64,000 nucleotides of DNA from positions 248,001 through 312,000 of the forward strand of contig CAWHLP010000041.1 in the NCBI GenBank assembly GCA_963830205.1. The letters run 5' to 3'. Source of the DNA: CAVSRC01 sp963830205. GTDB lineage: Bacteria; Pseudomonadota; Alphaproteobacteria; Rhizobiales; Kaistiaceae. The position numbers and the translations under genes were made by a program. Below, piece by piece: positions 27,745 through 35,956 of the stretch. The stretch's first letter is position 1. Every line of letters starts with the position of its first letter. The notes under the pieces were generated by a model. It was not told the DNA's origin, did no database searches, and worked only from the letters and a program-made list of their open reading frames with translations.

Positions 27745-28215
27745 CTAGCGCTTGGAGAACTGGAAGGAGCGGCGGGCCTTGGCGCGGCCGTACTTCTTGC
27801 GCTCGACCACGCGCGAATCGCGGGTAAGGAAACCGGCCTTCTTGAGCACGGCGCGCAGCTCCGGCTCGTAATAGGTCAGCGCCCGCGAAATGCCGTGGCG
27901 CACCGCACCGGCCTGGCCGGACAGACCGCCGCCGGTGACCGTGGCCTTGATGTCGTACTGGCCGTCGCGGGCGGCCGCCAGGATCGGCTGGCGCAGGATC
28001 ATCTGCAGCACCGGCCGGGCGAAGTACTCGGTGAAGTCCTTGCCGTTGACCATGATGCGTCCGCCGCCGCGGGACACCCAGACGCGGGCGACGGCGTTCT
28101 TGCGCTTGCCGGTGGCATAGGCGCGACCGTAACCGTCGAGCTTCTGGACGTGGACCGGTGCGGCCGGCGCCAACTCGGTGGTGGCGAGGTCCTGGAGGGA
28201 TTGCAGATCGGCCAT
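27745..28215 (-). CDS. rpsI: 30S ribosomal protein S9
   Basis: This small-subunit protein reaches the decoding-site tRNA with its C-terminal tail, here SFQFSKR. It has 156 aa, with about 25 extra N-terminal residues compared with E. coli S9, which is usual in Hyphomicrobiales. RAYATGKRKNAVARVW and GGGLSGQAGAVRHGISRAL are the S9 signatures. The ATG begins one base after the rplM stop, so the two are one transcription unit. Confidence 0.98.
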   Translation of the reverse strand: MADLQSLQDLATTELAPAAPVHVQKLDGYGRAYATGKRKNAVARVWVSRGGGRIMVNGKDFTEYFARPVLQMILRQPILAAARDGQYDIKATVTGGGLSGQAGAVRHGISRALTYYEPELRAVLKKAGFLTRDSRVVERKKYGRAKARRSFQFSKR

Positions 28216-28216
28216 G

Positions 28217-28681
28217 TCAGGCAGTCCTCACGTTCTTGCGGCTCAAACTGGCGATATCGAGCACTTCCGGCTGCTGGGCAGCGTGGGGATGCTCGGCTCC
28301 CTTGTAGACGCGGAGATTCTTGAGTTGGCGGCGGGCAAGCGGCCCCTCGGGCAGCATGCGCTCAACCGCCTTCTCGACCACCCGCTCGGGGAAGCGGCCG
28401 TCGAGGATCTTGGCAGCGGTGCGCTCCTTGATGCCGCCGATCCAGCCGGTGTGCCAGTAGTACTTCTTGTCCTCGCGCTTCCTGCCGGTGAAGGCGACCT
28501 TCTCGGCATTGATGACGATGACGTTGTCGCCGCAGTCGACATGCGGCGTGTAGCTCGCCAGGTGCTTGCCGCGCAGGCGGCGCGCGACGATCGCCGCGAG
28601 GCGGCCGACGACGAGGCCGTCGGCGTCGATCACCACCCACTTCTTGGTGACGTCGGCCGGCTTCAGGTTGAAAGTGTTCAT
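28217..28681 (-). CDS. rplM: 50S ribosomal protein L13
   Basis: This early-assembly large-subunit protein has 154 aa from the ATG at 28681 (MNTFNLKPADVTKKW). The GLVVGRLAAIVARRLRGKHLASYTPHVDCGD segment and VERMLPEGPLARRQLKNLRVYKG are characteristic. The ORF continues upstream to 28759, but those residues are not L13-like. rpsI follows directly. Confidence 0.98.
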   Translation of the reverse strand: MNTFNLKPADVTKKWVVIDADGLVVGRLAAIVARRLRGKHLASYTPHVDCGDNVIVINAEKVAFTGRKREDKKYYWHTGWIGGIKERTAAKILDGRFPERVVEKAVERMLPEGPLARRQLKNLRVYKGAEHPHAAQQPEVLDIASLSRKNVRTA

Positions 28682-28815
28682 CGGTACTTCCGGCGTGTTG
28701 AAAACGACGAGGCGGCGCTGAGGGGCGCCGCCGGATGGCGCGGTTTCTAGCCGCAGCATCGCGTCGCGTCAAGCGCAATTGCCCGAAAAATGCAGTTCTG
28801 TCAGTTTATTAGCTG

Positions 28816-28835
28816 AGCGGTATCCAGATACCGCT
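28816..28835. promoter_or_regulatory. Perfect palindrome between rplM and the CoA-binding protein/metY genes
   Basis: AGCGGTATC-CA-GATACCGCT is a 9-2-9 perfect inverted repeat in the divergent intergenic region, about 118 bases before the ATG at 28934. It is not followed by a T-run, so an operator is likelier than a terminator. Which regulator binds is unknown; a sulfur- or methionine-responsive one would fit metY two genes on. Confidence 0.45.
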
Positions 28836-28933
28836 ATCTTGGCAGGGCCATTGTGGTTCATGCCGATTGCACTAAGTGAGGGACGACCTGCCGCCCCGGC
28901 GGCCCCACCCGTTGATTCACCTCCGGAAGTGCC

Positions 28934-29362
28934 ATGATGAGCGATGCTCCCCCCGACGACGCCCTGCGCGCAATCCTGACCTCGAACCCCACCATCGCCG
29001 TGGTCGGCGCCTCGCCCAAGGCCGGCCGCGACAGCCGCGCCATCGTCGGCTACCTCATCCAGCACGGCTATAACGTCATCCCGGTCAATCCGGTCCATGC
29101 CGGCGAGAAGATCTTCGGCCAGACGGTCTTTGCCAGCCTCAAGGACGTGCCCGAGCCGATCGACATCGTCGACATCTTCCGCCGCAGCGAGGTGATCGGC
29201 GAGACCGTGGACGAGGCGCTGGCGCTCGACCGCAAGCCGGCCGTCATCTGGATGCAGCTGCACCTGCGCAATGAGGCGGCTGCCGAGAGGGCGCGGGCCG
29301 CGGGCCTCACGGTCATCCAGGACCGCTGCATCAAGATCGAGCACACCCGCCTCGGTATCTAG
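28934..29362 (+). CDS. CoA-binding domain protein (YccU-like)
   Basis: This 142-aa single-domain Rossmann protein resembles the CoA-binding domain of succinyl-CoA synthetase. The nucleotide loop reads AVVGASPKAGRDSRAIVGYLIQHGY. It goes on with VIPVNPVHAGEKIFGQ, the VDIVDIFRRSEVIGETVDEAL segment and a conserved cysteine in VIQDRCIKIEH. The role is undefined. In several alphaproteobacteria the family sits beside O-acetylhomoserine sulfhydrylase, as it does here, 133 bases upstream, so a link to sulfur amino acid metabolism is plausible but unproven. Confidence 0.9.
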   Translation: MMSDAPPDDALRAILTSNPTIAVVGASPKAGRDSRAIVGYLIQHGYNVIPVNPVHAGEKIFGQTVFASLKDVPEPIDIVDIFRRSEVIGETVDEALALDRKPAVIWMQLHLRNEAAAERARAAGLTVIQDRCIKIEHTRLGI

Positions 29363-29495
29363 GGGCTGCGGGGCAAATCCTTCCGGTCCCGCCGGCCGTC
29401 TTGGCAGCATTTGCTTTGGATTTTGCCCGGATCACCGGCTAGGGATAGCGCCGGCCCGGCCAGACAATGCGCCCGGCGACGAAGGGAGAACGACC

Positions 29496-30776
29496 ATGAG
29501 CGACGATCGCGTACCCGGTTTTGCCACGCTGGCCATCCATGCCGGCGCCAAACCCGACCCGACCACCGGCGCCCGGGTGACGCCGATCTACCAGACCGCG
29601 TCCTACGTCTTCAACGACGCCGACCACGCCGCCGCCTTGTTCGGCCTGCAGGCCTTCGGCAACATCTATACGCGCATCATGAACCCGACCAGCGACGTGC
29701 TCGAGCAGCGCATCGCAGCACTGGAAGGCGGCACCGCGGCGCTCGCCGTCGCCTCCGGCCATGCGGCCCAGGTGGTGACGCTGCACGCGCTGATGCAGCC
29801 CGGCGACGAGCTGGTCGCCGCGCGCCAGCTCTATGGCGGCTCGATCAACCAGTTCAACAATTCGTTCAAGGCCTTCGGCTGGCAGGTCAAGTGGGCCGAC
29901 ATCGACGACATCGCCACCTTCGAGAAGGCGGTCGGCCCCAAGACCAAGGCGATCTTCATCGAATCGATCGCCAATCCCGCCGGCGCCGTCACCGACATCG
30001 AGGCCGTCGCCGCGATCGCCAAGCGGGCAGGGGTGCCGCTCATCGTCGACAACACGCTGGCCACCCCCTATCTCTGCCGGCCCTTCGACCACGGCGCCGA
30101 CATCGTCGTCCACTCGCTGACCAAGTTCATCGGCGGCCACGGCAATTCCATCGGCGGCATCATCGTCGACGGCGGCAAGTTCAACTGGCTGGCCTCCGAC
30201 CGCTACCCGGTGCTCTCGGCGCCGCGGCCGGAATATAACGGCATGGTGCTCGGCGAGGCCTTCGGCAACTTCGCCTTCGCCATCGCCTGCCGGGTTCTGG
30301 GCCTGCGCGATCTCGGCCCGGCGATCTCGCCGTTCAATTCGTTCCTGATCCTCACCGGCTCGGAGACGCTGCCGCTGAGGATGCAGCGGCACTCCGACAA
30401 CGCCAAGGCCGTGGCGGAGTTCCTCGCCGGCCACGACAAGGTGTCGTGGGTGAGCTATGCCGGGCTGCCCGGCGACCGCTATCACCAGCGCGCCCAGAAA
30501 TACTGCCCCAAGGGCGCCGGCGCGCTGATGACCTTCGGCGTCGAGGGTGGTGCCGAAGCCGGCACCGCGGTGGTGTCCAAGGTGAAGCTGTTCTCGCACC
30601 TGGCCAACCTCGGCGACGTGCGCAGCCTGATCATCCATCCCTGGTCGACCACCCACAGCCAGTTGACCGAGGAACAGCGCAAGGCGGCCGGCGCCGGGCC
30701 GGACGTCATCCGCCTTTCGGTCGGCATCGAGGACGTTGCCGACATCATCGCCGACCTCGACCAGGCACTGGCCTGA
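29496..30776 (+). CDS. metY: O-acetylhomoserine sulfhydrylase/aminocarboxypropyltransferase
   Basis: This PLP enzyme makes homocysteine from O-acetylhomoserine and sulfide by direct sulfhydrylation. It has 426 aa from the ATG at 29496, with GAAGGGAGA just upstream. The Cys/Met-metabolism fold shows YTRIMNPTSDVLEQRIAALEGG, ALAVASGHAAQ and the PLP lysine K210 in VVHSLTKFIGGHG. The long insertion and NPTSD motif fit the metY branch rather than metB or metC. The leader 29363-29495 does not contain a SAM riboswitch that I can recognise. Confidence 0.95.
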   Translation: MSDDRVPGFATLAIHAGAKPDPTTGARVTPIYQTASYVFNDADHAAALFGLQAFGNIYTRIMNPTSDVLEQRIAALEGGTAALAVASGHAAQVVTLHALMQPGDELVAARQLYGGSINQFNNSFKAFGWQVKWADIDDIATFEKAVGPKTKAIFIESIANPAGAVTDIEAVAAIAKRAGVPLIVDNTLATPYLCRPFDHGADIVVHSLTKFIGGHGNSIGGIIVDGGKFNWLASDRYPVLSAPRPEYNGMVLGEAFGNFAFAIACRVLGLRDLGPAISPFNSFLILTGSETLPLRMQRHSDNAKAVAEFLAGHDKVSWVSYAGLPGDRYHQRAQKYCPKGAGALMTFGVEGGAEAGTAVVSKVKLFSHLANLGDVRSLIIHPWSTTHSQLTEEQRKAAGAGPDVIRLSVGIEDVADIIADLDQALA

Positions 30777-30802
30777 AGCCGGCCCCTCAAGCGGGGTCTC
30801 GT

Positions 30803-32278
30803 ATGGCGTTCAACAATACCGTCGGCGTCGAGAACGGCCTGCTGGCCGTTCCCGGCGCCGATTCTGCCGGTGTTCGCGTGTTCCGTGGCATTCCCTTCGC
30901 TGCGCCGCCGGTGGGGCCGCAGCGCTGGCAGCCGCCCACGCCGCCGATCCCATGGCAAGGCGTGCGCCCGGTCGATGCGTTTGGCGGAAACGCCATGCAA
31001 AAGGCAATCTATGGCGATATCGATCAGACCATACCCGGCGTCTCGGAGGACTGCCTCTTCCTGAATGTGTGGACGCCGGCGGAGAGTGGTGCCGAGCGCC
31101 TCCCGGTCCTCTTCTGGATCCACGGCGGCGCCTTTGTCGTCGGACACGGTGCCGAGCCCCGATATGACGGCGGACACCTGGCGGCGCGCGGCATCGTCGT
31201 GGTCACGTCGAACTACCGCCTCGGCGCGTTCGGTTTCCTCGCCCATCCGGAGCTGACCGCTGAGTCGCCGCAGGGCGCGTCGGGCAATTACGGCCTGCTC
31301 GACCAGATCGCCGCGCTTGAATGGGTCAGGCGCAACATCGCAGCCTTCGGCGGCGATCCGGATCGCGTCACCGTTGCCGGCAAATCCGCCGGATCGATGT
31401 CGGTCTCGGCACTGATGGCCTCGCCTTTGGCGGCCGGCCTGTTCCAGCGCGCCATCGGCGAGAGCGGTGCCCTGTTCCCGGCCTCGCCGAAGAAGCCGGA
31501 CCGTTCGCTCGCTGCGGCCGAGCGATACGGCGTCGGGTTTGGCGAAAAGCTGGGTGCCCATTCGCTTGCCGAGATGCGCGCTTTGCCCGCCGCAACAATC
31601 GTGGCGGCGGCGCCGACCGATTACACCCTGTGGCCGATCGTCGACGGTTACGTCCTGCCGGAGCCGCCAGCGGACATCTTTGCCAGCGCCAGGCAGAATG
31701 ATGTGACGCTGCTTGCCGGCTGGAACCGCGACGAGGGCTTCGACTTCGACATCACCGCCGGCACCGGGATGACCTTCGCCGAGGTCGTGCGCCAACGCTT
31801 CGGGCCGCGCGCCCAAGGCATTCTCGACCTCTATCCCGCGGACGATCCGCAATCGGCCCGTGCCTTCGGCGGCGATCTTGCCATCGTCCGGCCGGCCTGG
31901 GCCTGGATCGAAGCGCAGGTGAAGAGCGGAACCAAGGCGGTCTACCGCTATCGCTTCGACCATGCGCCGCGGACGCCCGAAGGGTGGTTCGGCAGCCGGC
32001 CGAGCGCCGGTGCGGGCGCCTTCCACGCCGCCGAGATCGTCTATGCGCTCGACAACCTCGACGCTTTCCCCTGGGTCTACGGCGAGGCGGACCGGCAGAC
32101 ATCGGCGGCGATGTCCGCCTACTGGGTCAACTTCGTGAAGACCGGCGACCCCAACGGCGCGGGCCTGCCTGTGTGGCCGACATACACCCCGCCCGAGGGG
32201 CCGGTGATGTACATCGATGCCGAGCCGCATGTCGGTGTTCCCGACCGCGACGAGCGGCTCGCCCGACTCCTGCGCTGA
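30803..32278 (+). CDS. Type-B carboxylesterase
   Basis: This 491-aa alpha/beta hydrolase belongs to the carboxylesterase/lipase family. The oxyanion loop HGGA is at residues 107-110 and EDCLFLNVW at 82-90. The nucleophile is S195 in GKSAGS, and a histidine candidate lies in GAFHAAEIVYAL. The usual elbow is GESAGG; lysine in place of glutamate is unusual. No signal peptide is visible, so it is probably cytoplasmic. It begins 26 bases after metY on the same strand and ends at a very strong terminator. The natural ester is unknown. Confidence 0.9.
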   Translation: MAFNNTVGVENGLLAVPGADSAGVRVFRGIPFAAPPVGPQRWQPPTPPIPWQGVRPVDAFGGNAMQKAIYGDIDQTIPGVSEDCLFLNVWTPAESGAERLPVLFWIHGGAFVVGHGAEPRYDGGHLAARGIVVVTSNYRLGAFGFLAHPELTAESPQGASGNYGLLDQIAALEWVRRNIAAFGGDPDRVTVAGKSAGSMSVSALMASPLAAGLFQRAIGESGALFPASPKKPDRSLAAAERYGVGFGEKLGAHSLAEMRALPAATIVAAAPTDYTLWPIVDGYVLPEPPADIFASARQNDVTLLAGWNRDEGFDFDITAGTGMTFAEVVRQRFGPRAQGILDLYPADDPQSARAFGGDLAIVRPAWAWIEAQVKSGTKAVYRYRFDHAPRTPEGWFGSRPSAGAGAFHAAEIVYALDNLDAFPWVYGEADRQTSAAMSAYWVNFVKTGDPNGAGLPVWPTYTPPEGPVMYIDAEPHVGVPDRDERLARLLR

Positions 32279-32310
32279 ATATTGCGCCGTGGAGCGTCGG
32301 AGAGGCGACG

Positions 32311-32352
32311 ACGGCCCCCCGCGCCGCGTGGCGCGGGGGGCCGTTCGTTTTC
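32311..32352 (+). terminator. Strong Rho-independent terminator after the carboxylesterase
   Basis: ACGGCCCCCCGCGCC (32311-32325) pairs perfectly over 15 bases with GGCGCGGGGGGCCGT (32330-32344), with a 4-base loop. TCGTTTTC follows. It separates this gene from the convergent SPW protein gene. Confidence 0.9.
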
Positions 32353-32364
32353 ATGCCATCGAGG

Positions 32365-32721
32365 TCAACTGGCCGCCGAGTGGGCCGGTGGTTGACGCAT
32401 GACACTCCACAGTTCAACCGCCGCAAGCAGGGCGACCACGAGCCCGATGATGACGTGGACCCACATCGCCGTCATTTCGGTCGCGAAGCCGAGAACGAAC
32501 GGCGAGATGAGGACCCATACGCCGAGGATCAGGTTCACCCACTCTTCCCACTGGGCGAAGGCCACCAGCGCGCCGACGGCGATCAGGCCGATGACGAGGC
32601 CGGCGATCACGGCGTTATAGGTGACAACTCCGGGGGAGAATGCGAGGACCCAAGGGCTCAGGACCAGGCAGATGGCCAGGACCAGATTGACCCAGTCCGC
32701 GAACAACAGGTTTCTCTTCAT
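32365..32721 (-). CDS. SPW-motif membrane protein
   Basis: This 118-aa inner-membrane protein has four predicted helices. Two tandem SPW-type units are visible: WVNLVLAICLVLSPWVLAF and WVNLILGVWVLISPFVLGF, the second with SPF. The family is widespread but has no established function. Its ATG is at 32721, on the strand opposite the flanking plus-strand genes. Confidence 0.88.
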   Translation of the reverse strand: MKRNLLFADWVNLVLAICLVLSPWVLAFSPGVVTYNAVIAGLVIGLIAVGALVAFAQWEEWVNLILGVWVLISPFVLGFATEMTAMWVHVIIGLVVALLAAVELWSVMRQPPAHSAAS

Positions 32722-32904
32722 TGATGAGCCTCCTGAATGGCCTGCCTTCAGAAGCCCGCCCGCCGAACGCTACGCGCGCGCGGGCAGGACGAATATAGTC
32801 CTCCCATGGCCTCACAAGAAGGGCTGGCTTGCGGGCCTTCCATCGGGCCGAAAGTGCCGCCATAGTCCCGCCCGGGGTGGGCGATTCAAAAGCGAGGAAC
32901 GCTG

Positions 32905-34114
32905 ATGGAAGCCCTAGCAGTCAAACGGACGGCCGCGCTGGCGGCCGCTTTCTTGTGGATGGTGGGTCCGGCGCTCGCGGCCGGCTGCCACAAGGAGCCG
33001 AATTTTGCCGCGTGGCTGGACGGGGTGCGCAAGGAGGCCGCCTCGCTCGGCCTGTCCCAGGGCGCCATCAGTTCCGCGCTCGGCAGCGTCACCTTCGATC
33101 CGGCGATCGTCAAGAAGGACCGCGCCCAGGGCGTCTTCACCCAGGACTTCCTGCAATTCTCCGACCGCATGGTCTCGAGCTACCGGCTGACCAAGGGCCC
33201 GCAGCTCATCGCCAAATACAAGAACACCTTCGCCGGCATCGAGAAGGCCTATGGCGTGCCGGCGCCGGTGCTCACCGCCTATTGGGCGCTGGAGACCGAC
33301 TTCGGCGCCTTCATCGGTGACGGACCGACGCTGACCTCGCTGGCGACACTGGCCTATGACTGCCGACGGCCGGACTTGTTCCGCACCCAGCTCATCGACG
33401 CCATCAAGATCATCGACCGTGGCGACCTGACGGCTGCCGAGATGAAGGGCCCGTGGGCCGGCGAACTCGGCCAGCTCCAGTTCATCCCCGAGCGCTATTT
33501 CGACTATGGCGTCGACTTCGACCATGACGGGCGGGTCAACATGCTCGCCAGCCCGGCCGATGCGCTTGCTTCGGCGGCGAACTATCTGAAGAGCATCGGC
33601 TGGCAGGCCGGCGCGCCGTGGCTGCAAGAGGTGCGGGTGCCGCAAAGCCTGCCGTGGGACCAGGCCGACCTCACGATCAAGCTGCCGCTGTCGAAATGGG
33701 CAGGCTGGGGCGTCACGCAAGCTGATGGCAAGCCGCTGTCGACCAAAGGACCGGACGCCTCTCTGCTGCTCCCCATGGGCCGCTTCGGACCGGCCTTCCT
33801 GGCCTATCCGAATTTCGACGTCTATCTCATCTGGAACAACTCGATCGTCTATTCGACGACCGCCGCCTATCTCGCCACCCGCCTTGCCGGCGCGCCCAAG
33901 GTGACGCGCGGCTCGGCCGTGCCGCTCAGCGCCGCGGACGTGCGCCAGGTGCAGAGCCTGCTGGCAAAACGCGGCTATGACGTCGGCGAGATCGACGGCG
34001 TCATCGGCGCCAATACGCGCGCGGCCGTCAAGGACATGCAGGTCAAGTTCGGCCTGCCGGCGGATTCCTACCCCGACAAGGCGCTGCTGGCGAAGCTGCA
34101 AGGCGAGCGGGTAG
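32905..34114 (+). CDS. Lytic murein transglycosylase, MltB family
   Basis: This periplasmic enzyme cleaves peptidoglycan glycan strands to 1,6-anhydro ends. A signal peptide (AALAAAFLWMVGPALAAG) precedes the SLT_2 domain. The catalytic glutamate lies in YWALETDFG, followed by GELGQLQFIPERYFDYGVDFDHDG and WNNSIVYSTTAAYLATRL. A peptidoglycan-binding domain (VRQVQSLLAKRGYDVGEIDGVIGANTRAAVKDMQ) ends the protein. Read literally, the frame runs past the domain to 34641, antisense to the next gene. Dropping one base near 34099 gives KASG and a stop at 34112-34114, for a normal 402 aa. Confidence 0.9.
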
Positions 34115-34179
34115 GGCGAGCGATCCCGACGCGCCACGATTGTCGGCTTGGGCGACGTCGGGTCAGCGCCTCAAGCCGG

Positions 34180-35062
34180 TCAGGGCTGGATGTTCTCCAG
34201 ATCCTCCAGCAGGCTCGGGTGCTTCGGCTCCCAGCCGAGCGCCCGGCGGGTATGCATGCTGGACGAGGGCTGGTCCATGGCGAAGATCGCGCCGATGGGG
34301 CCGTAGGTCTCGGCCGGCACCGAAGCGACCGGCAGGCCCAGCCGCCGGCCGATGACAGCCGCAATGTCGCGCACCTTGTCGCCTTCGTCGGCCACGGCGT
34401 GCCACGCGGTGCCGGCTTCCGCCCGTTCCGAGCGCCAGCCGGAAAAGCACCGCGGCGTCGACCGCATGAACGGCCGGCCAGCGCTGTTCGCCATCGCCCG
34501 GGTAGCCGGACACGCCCGTCTGGCGGGCGATGTTGGTCAGCAGACCCGCGAACCCACCCGTGCCGTGATTATGAACCGTGCGCGGCAGGCGGATGGCCGT
34601 GCTCCGGACCCCACGCGCGGCCAGGTCGAGGACCGCCGTGACCGCGCGACCGCGACCACCGACCGGCCCGTCGGTCGGTACCGGATCGGACTCGGTGGAA
34701 ACGCGGCCGGGTACCCACGGTGTACCCGAGACCGTGACGAAGGGGTGGTCGCTGCCGACGAGCGCCTCGCCGAGGGTCGCCAGGGCAGCCGTCTCTTCGG
34801 CCACCGCCTGCGCAAGGGCCTCGGGGCTGCTGAAGTCGTTGGCGAATGCCAGGTGGATCACGCCGTCGGCTTCGGCAACGCCGGTGCGAAGGACATCGAG
34901 GTCGGCGAGAGCCCCCCGCAGAGCCTTGGCGCCGGCTGCCTCGGCGGCCTCAGCCGACGCGTCGGAGCGGGCGAGCACAAGGGCGGTGTGACCGTGGCCC
35001 AGAAGCTCGGCGACGACGGCAGACCCGATGAGACCAGTCCCGCCGGTGACAAAGACGCGCAT
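34180..35062 (-). pseudogene. NAD-dependent epimerase/dehydratase family protein, one frameshift
   Basis: This is an extended short-chain dehydrogenase. The nucleotide motif VTGGTGLIGSAVVAELL is at residues 5-21 and ADGVIHLAF near 65-73. Substrate-side residues come later (WPAVHAVDAAVLFRLAL). Near 34428-34431 the frame changes; the other frame continues with AGTAWHAVADEGDKVRDIAAVIGRRLGLPV and RRALGWEPKHPSLLEDLE. Removing one base gives 293 aa with a family-like end. The literal ORF is 34163-35062. It is divergent from the TetR gene, with a strong AAGGAG before the ATG and shared operators, so the TetR protein very likely represses it. Confidence 0.82.
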
Positions 35063-35081
35063 GAGGTATCTCCTTCTATAA

Positions 35082-35122
35082 TGTCAGTCACTGACATATA
35101 GAGGTAGTGACAGTCACTGACA
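35082..35122. promoter_or_regulatory. Double operator between the epimerase and TetR genes
   Basis: TGTCAGT-C-ACTGACA at 35082-35096 is a perfect 7-1-7 palindrome. A second copy at 35108-35122 (TGACAGTCACTGACA) differs at one base, and the two are 26 bases apart. They lie in the 79-base divergent gap, overlapping a TATAAT at 35077-35082. This is the expected layout of a TetR-type autoregulatory operator. Confidence 0.8.
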
Positions 35123-35141
35123 ATACCCATATTGTGGCCGC

Positions 35142-35714
35142 ATGCCACGCAACCGAGACGAGGCCCGCAAACGCCTTCAGCGCGCCGCCCTGGAGCTGTT
35201 TGCCGAGAATGGCTTCGACCACACCACCGCTGCCCAGATCGCCGCGCGGGCGGGGGTGACGGAGCGCACGTTCTTCCGGCATTTCCCCGACAAGCGCGAG
35301 GTCCTGTTCGACGGCCAGGACATCCTCGGCGCGGCGCTGTCCGACGCGATCGGGCAGGCTCCACCCGAACTGCCGGCGATGCGGGTTCTCCAGCGGGCTT
35401 TCGCGTCGATTACGGCGATGTTCGAGCAAAATCGCCCATTCTCCGAGCCCCGTCAGCGCATCATTTCAGCGACGCCGGCCTTGCAGGAACGGGAAGTCGC
35501 CAAACACGTCGCTCTCACCCGGGTTGTGGCAGAGGCGTTGCAACGGCGGGGCGTCGAAAAGCATCGCGCCGACCTGGCCGCCCAAGCCGGGCTTGCGGCA
35601 TTGGGCTACGCGCTCGACCGCTGGTTCGCGGATTCGTCGGTGCGGCTCGGCGACTATCTCGATCGCGCCTTCGTCGAGCTGCAGCAGCTCTCAACCCCGA
35701 CCGACCCTCGCTGA
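35142..35714 (+). CDS. TetR family transcriptional regulator
   Basis: This 190-aa repressor has an N-terminal helix-turn-helix (RKRLQRAALELFAENGFDHTTAAQIAARAGVTERTFFRHFPDKREVLF), the most conserved part of the family. The C-terminal ligand domain (about residues 65-185) is not assignable to a ligand. It is divergent from the epimerase gene and separated from it by two copies of a 15-base palindrome, so autorepression and control of the epimerase are likely. Confidence 0.93.
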   Translation: MPRNRDEARKRLQRAALELFAENGFDHTTAAQIAARAGVTERTFFRHFPDKREVLFDGQDILGAALSDAIGQAPPELPAMRVLQRAFASITAMFEQNRPFSEPRQRIISATPALQEREVAKHVALTRVVAEALQRRGVEKHRADLAAQAGLAALGYALDRWFADSSVRLGDYLDRAFVELQQLSTPTDPR

Positions 35715-35795
35715 CTTGGCTGATGTCCGCTTTGCCGCAAGAGGCCGCCATCACTCCTTGATGATGAAGGGCAGGGACAGCGTCGCCTGCTTGCC
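35714..35795 (-). repeat. Degenerate short copy of a gene 3' end (related to 38687-38925 and 40140-40345)
   Basis: The stretch GACTTGGCTGATGTCCGC followed by CTTTGCCG-type bases and then CACTCCTTGATGATGAAGG resembles 38687 onward. Its second part resembles the stop-side end of the secreted-protein gene at 40195. It is too short and altered to code for anything. The rest of the gap to 35956 shows nothing I recognise. Confidence 0.5.
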
Positions 35796-35956
35796 AAGCG
35801 CGGCTATGATGTCGGCGACGATCGACGGCATCATCGGCGCCATGATGTCGGCCTAGCGGTCAGATCCCGACGTGCTGGACGTGACCCACGACGTCAGGTC
35901 AGCGCCAACAGCGGAAGTGATTGACCTCACTACGCGGCCGCCGACGCTGGCGTATA

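Noticed and set aside
29363..29495. Possible SAM riboswitch before metY
   Set aside because: I could not find the conserved core of SAM-I or SAM-II; a covariance search would settle it.
34115..34641. C-terminal extension of the lytic transglycosylase
   Set aside because: The extra 175 residues are antisense to the epimerase and start where a one-base slip would restore a stop, so it is a run-on frame.
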